From an uncultured Bryobacteraceae bacterium (GTDB lineage: Bacteria; Acidobacteriota; Terriglobia; Bryobacterales; Bryobacteraceae): 64,000 bases of DNA. Under the pieces are notes generated by a model that saw only the letters and a list, made by a program, of their open reading frames with translations, did not search any database and was not told the DNA's origin. The position numbers were made by a program, and so were the translations under genes. The stretch spans positions 166,777 to 230,776 of the forward strand of contig CALDSU010000010.1 in the NCBI GenBank assembly GCA_937924525.1, read 5' to 3'. Positions 38,533 through 47,496 of this stretch are shown here, one piece after another. Within the stretch, counting starts at the first letter, position 1; each line of letters starts with the position of its first letter.

Positions 38533-39597
38533 ATGAACTCCCTTCGTCTGCATTGGGTCCAGATTCCCCTCCACGAGCCGTTCCGCATCGCCAACGGGTC
38601 GGTCGGGGTGAAAGATGCGATCGTGGTTGAGTTTACCCGCGACGGAATCACCGGTTGGGGGGAAGCCTCCCCGATGGCGGGCAGTTTCTATTCGGAGGAG
38701 ACCCCGGAATCCACCTGGGACGCGCTGTTGCACATGGCCCCCGCGGTGATGCGCAATCCCGACGCCGACCTGGATACGCTGATCGCCGGGGAGGCGTTCG
38801 CGAAAGCGGGTCTGACCGGCGCGCTGGTGGACTGCCACGTGCGGGGCCTTGGGATGCCGCTCTACGAATGGCTCGGCTCGTCGTTTCGCGCCGTGCCCTC
38901 CGGCGCCGCCATCGGGCTGTACGACACGGTGGAAGAGTTGCTCGAACGCGTCGGCCGGTTGGTCGCGGACGGCTACCAGCGCGTGAAGATCAAGATCAAG
39001 CCGGGCTGGGACGTGACGCCGGTGGCCCGCATCCGGGAGAAGTATCCTGACCTGCCGTTGATGGTGGACGCCAACGCCGCGTATTCGCTGGCGGACCTGG
39101 AGGTGTTTCGCGAACTCGACCGCTTCGGGCTGATGATGTACGAGCAGCCGTTCGCCCGGAACGATCTGGCCGGCCTGGCGGAACTGAGCCGGAGCGTCCG
39201 GACGCCGGTGTGCGCCGACGAATCCGCCGATTCGCTCGAAATGCTCGAAGAGATCATCCGCCTGGGCGCGGCGCGGATTATCAACATCAAGATTCAGCGC
39301 GTCGGCGGCATTCGCAAGGCGCGCCGCATGTACCAGCGCGCCACCGAGGCGGGACTGCCGTGTTGGATTGGCACCATGCCCGAACTCGGCATCGCCAGCC
39401 TGGAAGCGCTGCACCTGGCCACGCTGCCGAACTGTGTGTATCCCACCGACGTCGAAGCCTCGGAACGCTGGTATGTCGATGATGTGGTAGACCCGCCGCT
39501 GGGCCTGGCGGCGGGCGGGAACCTGGAACCGCGGGCGTGCGTGGTCAACCCGGAGAAACTGGCCCGCTACCGGATCCAGCACGAAGAGATCCGCTGA
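38533..39597 (+). CDS. Enolase-superfamily enzyme (o-succinylbenzoate synthase / dipeptide epimerase / N-acylamino acid racemase type)
   Basis: A 354-residue TIM-barrel enzyme. The capping domain covers 1-120; the catalytic KIKIK motif lies at 152-156, metal ligands D179, E204 and D229 are in place (MVDANAAY, MYEQPF, VCADES), and the second general base K253 stands in NIKIQRVGG. This set defines the MLE subgroup, which includes MenC-type o-succinylbenzoate synthase and N-acylamino acid racemase. The ATG at 38533 is preceded by GAGGTG at optimal distance and preferred over GTG 38524. The exact reaction cannot be decided; no other menaquinone genes are near. Confidence 0.88.
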   Translation: MNSLRLHWVQIPLHEPFRIANGSVGVKDAIVVEFTRDGITGWGEASPMAGSFYSEETPESTWDALLHMAPAVMRNPDADLDTLIAGEAFAKAGLTGALVDCHVRGLGMPLYEWLGSSFRAVPSGAAIGLYDTVEELLERVGRLVADGYQRVKIKIKPGWDVTPVARIREKYPDLPLMVDANAAYSLADLEVFRELDRFGLMMYEQPFARNDLAGLAELSRSVRTPVCADESADSLEMLEEIIRLGAARIINIKIQRVGGIRKARRMYQRATEAGLPCWIGTMPELGIASLEALHLATLPNCVYPTDVEASERWYVDDVVDPPLGLAAGGNLEPRACVVNPEKLARYRIQHEEIR

Positions 39598-39658
39598 ACG
39601 GCGCACCTCCCGCAATGAAGGCAGACACGGCCCGCGCGCGTCGCTCGAAGGACCGGAC

Positions 39659-40507
39659 ATGACCCGCAAGTTTTATTATTGGAAGCTGAAACATCGCGAG
39701 CTCCATCTCGGCCCGCGCACGTTGGTGATGGGAGTGCTCAACGTCACGCCGGATTCCTTTTCCGACGGCGGCAAGTACTCCGATCCGGATCGCGCGTTCG
39801 CCCGCGCGCTGGAACTGGAAGAGCAGGGGGCTGACATCCTCGACGTCGGCGCCGAGAGCACGCGGCCGGGTGCCGTGCCGGTCCCGGCGGCCGAAGAGCT
39901 GCGCCGCCTGGTCCCGGTGTTGAAGCGATTGCGGAACAAGCTCGGCATTCCCCTCAGCGTGGATACCTATAAGGCCGAGGTTGCCGAGAAGGCGCTGGAG
40001 CTGGGCGCGGAGATCATCAACGATCCTAGCGGCCTCACGATCGAGCCTCAGTTAGCGCGGGTGGCGGCCAATCACGCCGCGGGGCTGATCCTGAATCACA
40101 TGCGCGGCCGCCCGGAGACCTGGGCGAAGCTGGGCGCGTTGCCGGACGCCGCGGCGGCGGTCACGCGGGATCTGGACGCCGGTGTGCATCGCGCCCGCCG
40201 GCAGGGCGTGGAACTGAACCAACTGGTGATCGACCCGGGCATCGGTTTTGGCAAGCGGCGCGAAGAGAATTCCCAGTTGCTGGCGCGGCTCCGGCAGCTT
40301 GCCTCCCTGGATCTGCCGGTGCTGGTCGGCCCGTCGCGCAAATCGTTCTTGGCCCAGGCCACCGAAGAGCTCACGCGCTACGCGACGGCGGCGGCGGTCG
40401 CGGCGGCGGTGCTGCACGGAGCTCACCTGGTGCGCGTGCATGACGTCGCCGAGATGAAGGTGGTGGTCAAGGTCGCCGATGAGATCCTTCATCAAGGCGC
40501 GAACTGA
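39659..40507 (+). CDS. folP: Dihydropteroate synthase
   Basis: A 282-residue DHPS joining 6-hydroxymethyl-dihydropterin pyrophosphate with p-aminobenzoate in folate synthesis; the target of sulfonamides. Motifs: VMGVLNVTPDSFSDGGKY (residues about 22-39), GADILDVGAESTRPGA, SVDTYKAEVA, INDPSGL, IDPGIGFGK and VGPSRKSFL. The order and spacing match the TIM-barrel family. A small ORF with a strong ribosome site follows 21 bases later. Confidence 0.96.
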   Translation: MTRKFYYWKLKHRELHLGPRTLVMGVLNVTPDSFSDGGKYSDPDRAFARALELEEQGADILDVGAESTRPGAVPVPAAEELRRLVPVLKRLRNKLGIPLSVDTYKAEVAEKALELGAEIINDPSGLTIEPQLARVAANHAAGLILNHMRGRPETWAKLGALPDAAAAVTRDLDAGVHRARRQGVELNQLVIDPGIGFGKRREENSQLLARLRQLASLDLPVLVGPSRKSFLAQATEELTRYATAAAVAAAVLHGAHLVRVHDVAEMKVVVKVADEILHQGAN

Positions 40508-40528
40508 GGCCCCAGGAGGGAGCGATCT

Positions 40529-40681
40529 GTGGCGCGCACGAATTTGTATCTGAAGGTGGAGATCGAGCACGATCCCGAAGAGAACCCGCAGCGGCTGGCC
40601 CAGGAGCTGTGCCGGCAGCTCCGCAAGTGGCATGGGGTGCGGGAAGCCGAAGTGGCCGGCGTTACCGCCATGGACGACTGA
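40529..40681 (+). CDS. 50-residue acidic/basic small protein downstream of folP
   Basis: A short ORF beginning with GTG, preceded by an excellent AGGAGG-type ribosome site (CAGGAGGGA, 40512-40520). The product is ARTNLYLKVEIEHDPEENPQ... ending in AGVTAMDD, with a likely alpha/beta pattern. Its 3-prime end overlaps the convergent dGTPase-like gene by 20 bases. The strong initiation region and position directly after folP support a real gene; I do not recognise the family. Confidence 0.6.
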   Translation: MARTNLYLKVEIEHDPEENPQRLAQELCRQLRKWHGVREAEVAGVTAMDD

Positions 40682-41792
40682 CGTTTTGCTCGTAGACGCG
40701 CGCGAAGTATTGATCGGTCATCCCGGCGATATAGTGGCAAACGACGCGGTGCAAAGGTTCCTCCCGCGCCTGCTCCTGGTAGGGGGCGGGCAGCCGTTCC
40801 GGCTGCCGCAGAAATAGGTGGAACAGCTCGGAGATCATGGCGGTGGAGCGGCGCCGCTCGGCCAGCAGCGCGTCCGAGTTGTAGACCAGGCGGTGCAGGA
40901 GTTGCTTGCACTGCCGGTTGATCTCCGCCGTCTCCGGCGGGAAGCAGGCGAGCCGGGCGCCCGCGCCGCGGACCTCTTCGCACGACTGGACGCCGGCGTT
41001 CCGGGCGGCCTCCGCCGTGCCCGCGATCAGTCCGGAGACCAACAGGTCGATCAACTGGCGCAGCGCCTCCTGGAACCGGGTTCGCTCGGCCGCGCCCGGG
41101 TATTGGGTGGCCGCCGTATCCAGCAGTTCCGCCATCGCGGGCACCGCATCCCCGATTTGGCGCAGAGATAGCAAGCCGGCCGAGACGCCGTCGTCCAGGT
41201 CGGCCGTGTTATAGGCAATCTCGTCTGCCAGATCGATTAATTGCGCCTCCAGCGGAGGTTGCAGCCCGGGGAGGTATTCGTCGAGCGCCGCATCCTCGCC
41301 CGTCCTCACGTCGCGCGAGTGCTTGACGATGCCTTCCCGGACTTCGAACGAAAGGTTCAGTCCCGGGAACCGGACGTAGCGCTGCTCGAATCGCTCGACG
41401 ATGTGCAGCGCGTGAAGGTTGTGATCGAACCGGTCGCCGTGGCGGAGCATCTGCCGGTCCAGTTCTTCCTCGCCCGCGTGCGCAAAGGGCGGGTGCCCGA
41501 TGTCATGGGCCAGCGCCAACGCTTCCGTGAGATCCTCATCCAGGCCCAGCACGCCCGCGACGGTACGGGCGATTTGCGCAACTTCCAAAGTGTGGGTCAG
41601 ACGGTTGCGGAAATGATCGCTAATCCCGGGCGGAAACACCTGGGTTTTGGCTTCCAGCCGGCGGAAGGCGCGGGTGTGGATAATCCGATCGCGGTCGCGC
41701 TGAAAAGGATTGCGGTAGGGATGTGCCGGTTCCGGGTACCGCCGGCCGCGGCTGGCGGCGATGGGAAATCGAAGTCGGGACAGCATCCGCAT
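40662..41792 (-). CDS. dGTP triphosphohydrolase-like HD-domain protein
   Basis: A 376-residue HD hydrolase. The N-terminus YRNPFQRDRDRIIHTRAFRRLEAKTQVF and the metal motifs RLTHTLEVAQIAR (first His) and ALAHDIGHPPFAHAGEEEL (HD pair) are those of dGTPases, which split dNTPs into nucleoside and triphosphate. HNLHALHIVERFE and DLADEIAYNTADLDDG also match. It follows the TPR protein gene by 21 bases and probably forms an operon with it. The specificity among dNTPs cannot be told. Confidence 0.92.
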   Translation of the reverse strand: MRMLSRLRFPIAASRGRRYPEPAHPYRNPFQRDRDRIIHTRAFRRLEAKTQVFPPGISDHFRNRLTHTLEVAQIARTVAGVLGLDEDLTEALALAHDIGHPPFAHAGEEELDRQMLRHGDRFDHNLHALHIVERFEQRYVRFPGLNLSFEVREGIVKHSRDVRTGEDAALDEYLPGLQPPLEAQLIDLADEIAYNTADLDDGVSAGLLSLRQIGDAVPAMAELLDTAATQYPGAAERTRFQEALRQLIDLLVSGLIAGTAEAARNAGVQSCEEVRGAGARLACFPPETAEINRQCKQLLHRLVYNSDALLAERRRSTAMISELFHLFLRQPERLPAPYQEQAREEPLHRVVCHYIAGMTDQYFARVYEQNVSRPWR

Positions 41793-41813
41793 GCGCCGGA
41801 AAACCGGTCGCTT

Positions 41814-42497
41814 TCACTTCAACTCGGCGGACAGGTTCACTACGGCTTCCGTGATGGCGGCGCCCTTCGCGGATTTTAGCGGCTCGATCAGCTTGCGCGC
41901 TTCGTCAGGCTTGGCGGCGGCCAGCGCTTGGGCCAGCGCGATGGTGGCGTGCTCCTGGCTGACAAACGGATTGGGTTTGTCAATCAGAGGCCGCAGGATC
42001 TTCTCCGCCTCGCTGTGCTTGCCGGCGCTGGCGTACAACTGGCCCAGGGATAACCGGGCCAGGGAAGCCACGCTCTCCTCTCCGCTCCCGATCACCTGCA
42101 GGTAGAGTTTTTCCGCTTCCTCGGTGTTGCCCTCTTCGGCGCGGATGGACGCGAGGTAGGACAGCGCCACCCACGCCTCGCGCGTGTTGGGGTACTTGTC
42201 GACTACTTCCTGGAACCGCTTCACCGAATCGACGTTCTTGCGCCGCTCGGCCTCGAAGGCGTCGCCGCCCTCAGCGGGACGGATGTGGGCGTCGATGGCG
42301 GCGGCCAGCACGCCAAAGCGCTCGGCCTGCTGCTGTCCACGGTAGCTCCAGAATCCCCAGCCGGCGATCAGCACGGCCAAGGCCGCTCCGCCGTAGCGAA
42401 GAATCTGCTTGCGGTGCTCGGAAGCGTACTCCAGGGTGTGCCCCACTTCCTGGGCAAACTTGTCAGATTTCAGTTCTTTGCGGGTTAGGCGGTCCAC
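41814..42497 (-). CDS. Inner-membrane-anchored TPR protein (YfgM-like)
   Basis: A 227-residue protein. A basic N-terminal cytoplasmic segment (1-30) is followed by one transmembrane helix (about 33-52, LRYGGAALAVLIAGWGFWSY) and then a periplasmic series of TPR-like helix pairs (VVDKYPNTREAWVALSYLASIRAEEG, LSLGQLYASAGKHSEAEKIL, ATIALAQALAAAKPDEARK). The layout matches the YfgM/TPR_21 family, which helps chaperones or links periplasmic complexes. The gene sits between the STAS gene and the dGTPase-like gene. Confidence 0.8.
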   Translation of the reverse strand: MDRLTRKELKSDKFAQEVGHTLEYASEHRKQILRYGGAALAVLIAGWGFWSYRGQQQAERFGVLAAAIDAHIRPAEGGDAFEAERRKNVDSVKRFQEVVDKYPNTREAWVALSYLASIRAEEGNTEEAEKLYLQVIGSGEESVASLARLSLGQLYASAGKHSEAEKILRPLIDKPNPFVSQEHATIALAQALAAAKPDEARKLIEPLKSAKGAAITEAVVNLSAELK

Positions 42498-42587
42498 AAC
42501 TACCTCGGGTCAGAACCAACGGCGACTCTGTTCCGCAGTGTAGCACGGCGGGCTCCGCTTCCTGCCGAGCGCCCGCCGCCGTCCAAA

Positions 42588-42932
42588 CTAAGTAAAACTG
42601 CGAATCGCGTGCGCCTCTTCTTCGTGCACGTCGAAAACGGTATACAACTTGGTGATCTGCAGCAGATCCTGGACACGCTTGGTGAGGCCCAGCAGCTTCA
42701 GTTGGCCGCCCTGGTTGGTAACCGTCGTGAACCCGGACACCAATTCTCCGATGCCGGAACTGTCGATGTAGGACACTTCGCTCAGGTTCAGCAAGATTTT
42801 CTTGTGGCCCTTCGAGATCAGGTCGCGCAGGCAATCTCGCAAGGCGCTGGACCCTTCACCCAGCGTGATCCTCCCCGCGACATCGACCACGCTCACGTCG
42901 CCGACTTGCCGAGTCGTCAATTTAACGCTCAA
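42588..42932 (-). CDS. STAS-domain anti-sigma factor antagonist (RsbV/SpoIIAA-like)
   Basis: A 114-residue single STAS domain. The phosphorylation motif YIDSSGIGEL (Ser58/Ser59) is intact, and LKLLGLTKRVQDLLQITKLYTVFDVHEEE follows as in anti-sigma antagonists. It would bind the RsbW-like kinase encoded just upstream, with its serine phosphorylated by that kinase to control release of a sigma factor or other target. No sigma factor is beside the pair. Confidence 0.93.
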   Translation of the reverse strand: MSVKLTTRQVGDVSVVDVAGRITLGEGSSALRDCLRDLISKGHKKILLNLSEVSYIDSSGIGELVSGFTTVTNQGGQLKLLGLTKRVQDLLQITKLYTVFDVHEEEAHAIRSFT

Positions 42933-43010
42933 ATGAATCCTCCTTCGTAAACCCTATGACTTTCGTTTGGCCGCCCAAGGCGCTTGCGCCGGTTCTCGAC
43001 GGGACGCTCC

Positions 43011-43454
43011 TCAGCCGGGCGCCTCGAGATTCTTGACTAGGATCACCTCGGTGCCGGAGGGATCCAGGCGGCGGACCAGAAACTCATCCATGAACGATTT
43101 CACCAGAAAAATCCCTCGCCCTGAGTGCCGCAGCAGGTTCTCTTCGGCTAAGGGATCCGGCAGAGTCTCCACGTCAAACCCAGCCCCTTGATCGACGATG
43201 CGGATCTGCAACCGGCCGCCGCCCGCGCTCAGGGAAAACTCCACCTTCTTATGCGCGCTGTAGCGGTTGCCGTGGGCTACCGCATTCACCATGCACTCGC
43301 GCACCGCCATCCCGATCCGGTGGACGTCATCTTCGGCAAAGCCCGTTTGGGCCGCAACCTCCAGCGCCAGTTTTTCCGCGTCGTCAACACTCTGGAGCGT
43401 GGAGTCGTAGACACGCGAAATGCGGCGCGCCTGCCCGCCCGTGTTCAGTGCCAT
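43011..43454 (-). CDS. RsbW/SpoIIAB-like serine-protein kinase (anti-sigma factor)
   Basis: A 147-residue GHKL ATP-binding protein. The N-box RECMVNAVAHGNRYSAHKKV, the G1 box DQGAGFD and the G2 box GRGIFLVKSFMDE are present. The ATG at 43454 gives the normal start; the frame extends 17 codons further but without family similarity. The protein is encoded next to an RsbV-like antagonist, together forming a partner-switching module. Its target could be a sigma factor elsewhere. Confidence 0.9.
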   Translation of the reverse strand: MALNTGGQARRISRVYDSTLQSVDDAEKLALEVAAQTGFAEDDVHRIGMAVRECMVNAVAHGNRYSAHKKVEFSLSAGGGRLQIRIVDQGAGFDVETLPDPLAEENLLRHSGRGIFLVKSFMDEFLVRRLDPSGTEVILVKNLEAPG

Positions 43455-43517
43455 GAAGTCAGGTCGCCCCGGGATCCAAACTTTCGACGATAATGCAGCC
43501 CCCAAACGAAAGTCAAG

Positions 43518-44879
43518 CTACCGGTGGTCCGACCGCGCGGCCGCAGCTTTGTCGAGTTCCTCGATCTGCCGCTGCATCTGCTCGGCTTCCTGGCCGGCCG
43601 GCAGAAACTTCAGGTAGTCCTTCATGTGGGTGGACGCCGCAGCATAGTCGGCCTGTTCGATATAGATCGCGCCCAGCAGTTGATGCACCTTCGGGATGCG
43701 GTTCCGCGTGTCCAGCTTCTTGGCTTCCATCGCAGAGGTCTGCGCTTCGTCGTAGTGCTTCAGATAATAATGAGCGACGGAGTTGTAGAAGTAGACATCG
43801 GCGAAATCCACTGGATTGAGCTTAATGGCCTTGCCGGAATATTCCGCCGCGTCCTCCCACTTCTGCTCGCGGATGCTGATACCTGCCAACTGGCGGTACG
43901 GGTGAAGATACTTGGGGTCGATCTCGATGGCTTTCAAATAGGCTTGGCGAGCGGGTTCGGTCTGCCCGGTCATCTCCAGCACCCGGCCCATCTCGTAGTA
44001 GGCGGTGGTGTACTTGGGGTAGAGCTGAATCGCCTTTTCGTATTCGCGCAGCGCCTCGTTCGCCTTGTTCTTCTTCACGAAGTTTTGCGCCTTCTCGAGC
44101 GCCTTCTTGGCGTCCTTGGGCGCCTGCATGGCGATGGCGCTGACGGTGGTGCCCTCGACGTTCGCCAGGCGCCGGAGAATGATGGTGCCCACGTCGGGAT
44201 TGTCGAGGGAACGCCTGCCGCTCAGCGGAACCGGGTCGGCGCGGTAGCCGGCCAGCACAGCTCGCAACTCACAGCCCATCAGATCGCGCTCGCTGATCTG
44301 CCGGCCGCCGCCCATGCCCGCCATCCCGGGCGAAGAGCCCCGCTGGCCGCTGAACGGATCGTTGCTTCCTCCGCCGATCGTGTCCCCAAAACCGCCATAG
44401 CTGGCGTCGGAGAAAATGCCCTGATTTCCGCCAAGCTGAAAACTGAAGCGCCCCTTCTGGTCCGTATAGGCTTCCGGACGAGGCTGGCCGTTGCACACGC
44501 GCTCAATGACGACCTGCTCGGGCGGAGGCGTACCGTCTTCCATTACCACTTTTCCGGAGAGGAAGATCATGCGCTGCATTTCGGGGAACGGCGTGCGCTC
44601 GGGGAACTGGCCAGGCTGTTGTGGTTGCCCGGGACGGCCTGGGGTAGTCCCGATGCCCCCAATGCCACCCGTGCCCGCGCCGGGCGCCGTAACTCCCCCG
44701 GTCCCCCCGGTCCCCCCGGCGCCGCCGGCCGCGCCGGCCGCGCCGCCCGTTCCGCCCGTTCCGCCTTCTTGAGGCTCCTGCGCCCATCCTGCTGTTGCTC
44801 CAAGAACCGCCGCCAGCAGCAGGACTGCCGGGGTGCGGGTTCGCTTCGCGGTCTCCAATGAGTTCAGACTGCGTTTCAT
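43518..44879 (-). CDS. Exported TPR protein with glycine-rich N-terminal region
   Basis: A 453-residue protein. The N-terminus has an export signal (about residues 17-33, AVLLLAAVLGATAGWAQ). Residues 38-95 form a low-complexity Gly/Thr/Pro stretch with GTGG-like units. A carboxypeptidase-regulatory-like beta region spans about 105-235 (FLSGKVVMEDGTPPPEQVVIE, DNPDVGTIILRR). TPR units follow from about 250 (KKALEKAQNFVKKNKANEALREYEKAIQL and later). It is a probable periplasmic or outer-membrane-associated scaffold of unknown role. The gene lies upstream of the RsbW/RsbV pair; a GAGGTGG ribosome site precedes the ATG. Confidence 0.82.
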   Translation of the reverse strand: MKRSLNSLETAKRTRTPAVLLLAAVLGATAGWAQEPQEGGTGGTGGAAGAAGGAGGTGGTGGVTAPGAGTGGIGGIGTTPGRPGQPQQPGQFPERTPFPEMQRMIFLSGKVVMEDGTPPPEQVVIERVCNGQPRPEAYTDQKGRFSFQLGGNQGIFSDASYGGFGDTIGGGSNDPFSGQRGSSPGMAGMGGGRQISERDLMGCELRAVLAGYRADPVPLSGRRSLDNPDVGTIILRRLANVEGTTVSAIAMQAPKDAKKALEKAQNFVKKNKANEALREYEKAIQLYPKYTTAYYEMGRVLEMTGQTEPARQAYLKAIEIDPKYLHPYRQLAGISIREQKWEDAAEYSGKAIKLNPVDFADVYFYNSVAHYYLKHYDEAQTSAMEAKKLDTRNRIPKVHQLLGAIYIEQADYAAASTHMKDYLKFLPAGQEAEQMQRQIEELDKAAAARSDHR

Positions 44880-45197
44880 GGACCACCTCGCGTGTGCAAA
44901 GTTGCCCTCATTCTACCTCAGCCGGCGGCGGACGGCGTCCCCGGGGGGCCGGGGGTACAAAACCGTTTTGGCGAGGGGTTGCCGCGCCGGCTACCGGAGG
45001 ACCTGATGATGGATGCAGACCTCGCCGAGGGGTGACGGATCTCGGCTCCCTCGGCTCGGCCAAGCTGAATGGGGCACAGCAAACCATTTCCTTAAGGCCT
45101 TGTTTTTGAATGTCTTCTGCTTGTTCCCCGGGGTTGCGCGAAAGCCTGCAAGCGACCGTCCGCCATGAGATAGCGGGAATGCCGGGCGTGTGTAGGG
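44880..45197. other. Region without a recognisable gene
   Basis: 318 bases between the TPR gene and a DUF2924 remnant. The first part holds the promoter side of the TPR gene (TAGAAT-like -10 on the minus strand). The rest encodes nothing I recognise in any frame and shows no strong palindrome. Confidence 0.4.
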
Positions 45198-45410
45198 TTA
45201 AAGTCTTTTTTCCCCTTGCGTTGCCGGACCACCCCACGCATTCGCCTGGATGCGCCAGGCGATGCGGCGGAACAGGAACTGCTTGTGATTGGATCGGGAA
45301 TCCTCGCCGAAGACCTCGCGGTACTTCTCTTTGAGCTGTGCCGTGGTCAGGTTGCGGAGAGCCTCGATCTCCTCGCGAACTTGGGTTTCTGTCTTCACGG
45401 CGTCAACCAC
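45198..45410 (-). pseudogene. Truncated DUF2924 protein
   Basis: A 70-codon frame. MVDAVKTETQVREEIEALRN, LTTAQLKEKYREVFGEDSRSNHKQFLFRRIAWRIQA is the N-terminal half of a DUF2924 protein, which is usually about 150 residues and found next to site-specific recombinases on phage-like or integrative elements. After AWRIQA the frame ends in unrelated residues. No recombinase follows. The start overlaps the stop of the small ORF upstream. Confidence 0.6.
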
Positions 45411-45540
45411 CAGTCACATGAGGGCTCTCTGTCTCCGGGAAGTCAACAGGCGTGCGAAAAAGCGGCCGGACGAGTGCATCGCCGAGGATGGCGGCGACCT
45501 CGCGGATGGCCTGATCGAGCGCGGCGTCATGATCGCCCAT
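45403..45540 (-). CDS. Small ORF preceding the DUF2924 remnant
   Basis: 45 codons beginning MGDHDAALDQAIREVAAILGDALVRPLF and ending next to the DUF2924 start (overlapping GTG/TGA). A short helical protein of this sort often precedes DUF2924 genes; that association is from memory, not tested. With DUF2924 it is probably a remnant of a mobile module. Confidence 0.35.
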   Translation of the reverse strand: MGDHDAALDQAIREVAAILGDALVRPLFRTPVDFPETESPHVTGG

Positions 45541-45948
45541 GAGCGGTCTCCTTGCCCGCGCAGCCCGAAGGCAAGCTGCGCGGTTCAGAAAGGACCACCC
45601 ACGACGATCTCTGCTGCGCGGTCGAAACGCCGCCTGGTGGATGGGATCAACGCGGCGTGTTGCCGCGCCTGTTAACTATATTCGCCGTCCGGTTACGGAA
45701 CGTCCGGCCTGGGGTTGGACAACCCCGCGATGGTGGGAACCAATTCCTGGTTTGGCCCGGAGAACGGGAGAAACTGTCGCCTGCAAGCCGCACCGGGGGC
45801 GCACGGCTGGCGGTTCAAGCCGGACTCGACCGGAAACGGGAAGACGCGGAAGTGGTGAAGGCAAACTCAGTCGCGGAATTGCTGGGGAGAAACGTGAGCG
45901 AATCGCTCCCTCGCCACTCTGCGTCGGTTTGTTCTCGATCCCAGACCC
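45541..45948. other. Region without a recognisable gene
   Basis: 408 bases. Several open frames run through it, but none shows motifs or a ribosome site. It separates the DUF2924 remnant from the TIGR03437-like gene and is probably degraded sequence. Confidence 0.35.
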
Positions 45949-47283
45949 TCAATCGTTTGTTGAGTGGAGACGCAAGCCCAGAAACCGGAACTCGTAGACC
46001 CATTGGTGCTCGCCGTCCCAGGTTAGTCCTACCGCAGCGAACTTCACTCGCGTACGGGGAAAGTAACGGACAATTACTGCGAAATGGTCACTGGGAGCTA
46101 AGGGGAGGGCCGGTCGACCGGGCAGCGACTCGATCGGGTCCAGACTCACCGATCCTTCTTCGGCAAGGGCGTAGTATTCCAGTCCGCTGTAGATAGTGTC
46201 CGATTGGCCGAGTGGTATTCCCGAGAGCAGCCTCACATTGACAAGATCACCGGGACGTCCGTTGATCCAGGAGACACGAAACGACCGTCTGGACTCAATC
46301 GTGGTGCCTGGGTTGAGAGTGGTGGAAATCTCAATGGGCGCAGGCAGTTCAAACCCCGAGTTAAAGGGGCCCACGGCCGAGCTACCCTGCCCGACTACTG
46401 ACAGTCTTCCGGGACGGATGGAGCCTGGCGGCAGGATCTGAGAGTAGAGAAACTCTCCAGTGGCGGACTTCAACGGAACCAACGTTCGGGATGACAAAGT
46501 GCCGGTCTGGATGACCAAGGTTCCGGCATCCGTATTGCTACCTGCATACCCGCCGCAGCGTGGCCGGCTGCCTGCGGTGCCAAAGCTTCTCCATTTCCCG
46601 ATGGGGGGATCCGGAGTTAGACCGAGCCAGCTCGCGGCGCCTTCACGAAAAGCGGCACTGAATATTTCCTCGACTTTGGCCTCCGACGGCCCCGGCCCGG
46701 TGGTCGAGGTCCGCATCCAGGTGAGATCTGCGGTCCGAACCATAGGGGGATCCTGGCACTTCCCCCGGCCTTTGCGGACGCTCAGAGTTACCGGCTGAGT
46801 TCCGCTGCTGGCCCCGAGCAGCCACAGTGGAATCGCACATCCTTCGGGGGCATCGTGTGGGAGCCTCAGGTTAATCTGATCCACGCCGACCATGCCCGGC
46901 GCGAGACCCGCGAATTCCACCGGAACGAGATTTGGGCGCGATTCTGACCCCAGTTGCCCGACCGGAACGCTTTGAAGGACGGAAAGCGTTGTGGATGCAG
47001 AGGGCGACCCGCTCGGTGGAGGAAAGGACACAGGACCGAACCCGGATGCGAACACCGATATGAAATCGCCCGGCGCCGCGCTCCGATCAGGGGTGTTGAT
47101 GGTGACGCTTCCATCCTCCGCCACATTCAAGATAGCTCCATATACGCCCTGAGCCCGCCAATTGTTCGCTCGCGTGTGAAATAACTGTTGGACGCACTGC
47201 CGAACCGTGATGGATGAAGCGCAGCCCCGGATGAGCCATCCCGAATTCAGGGTGTTATACATGTCGATCGGAAAGGCGCTCAA
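45949..47283 (-). CDS. TIGR03437-like exported-type protein lacking its N-terminal half
   Basis: A 444-codon frame starting with TTG. Residues about 48-160 contain the second half of the Solibacter TIGR03437 domain: YGAILNVAEDGSVTINTPDRSAAPGDFISVFASGFGPVSF and VDQINLRLPHDAPEGCAIPLWL. Residues about 190-444 are unrecognised, with beta-rich strands. A signal peptide and the first half of the domain are absent, and upstream sequence in other frames has no match that I see, so the gene is either truncated or frameshifted at its 5-prime end. It belongs to the class of secreted surface proteins expanded in this lineage. Confidence 0.5.
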   Translation of the reverse strand: MSAFPIDMYNTLNSGWLIRGCASSITVRQCVQQLFHTRANNWRAQGVYGAILNVAEDGSVTINTPDRSAAPGDFISVFASGFGPVSFPPPSGSPSASTTLSVLQSVPVGQLGSESRPNLVPVEFAGLAPGMVGVDQINLRLPHDAPEGCAIPLWLLGASSGTQPVTLSVRKGRGKCQDPPMVRTADLTWMRTSTTGPGPSEAKVEEIFSAAFREGAASWLGLTPDPPIGKWRSFGTAGSRPRCGGYAGSNTDAGTLVIQTGTLSSRTLVPLKSATGEFLYSQILPPGSIRPGRLSVVGQGSSAVGPFNSGFELPAPIEISTTLNPGTTIESRRSFRVSWINGRPGDLVNVRLLSGIPLGQSDTIYSGLEYYALAEEGSVSLDPIESLPGRPALPLAPSDHFAVIVRYFPRTRVKFAAVGLTWDGEHQWVYEFRFLGLRLHSTND

Positions 47284-47496
47284 GTTCGATTCAACCGCAG
47301 TCGGAGAGATCCCGGCCCACCTGCGGGCTGGCTGAGATGGTAAAGGTGGAGCTTGTTGGCGGCGGGATAAGAATGCACCGCTTCGGGCGGTTTAAGGGCA
47401 CCACGCGGGATGGTTTTCGATGGCGAGACAAAACACGGCGAGGACGGCCTTCACCTGTGGCCGTCGCGGCTCGAACTTGTTCGCCGCGGGGAACGA

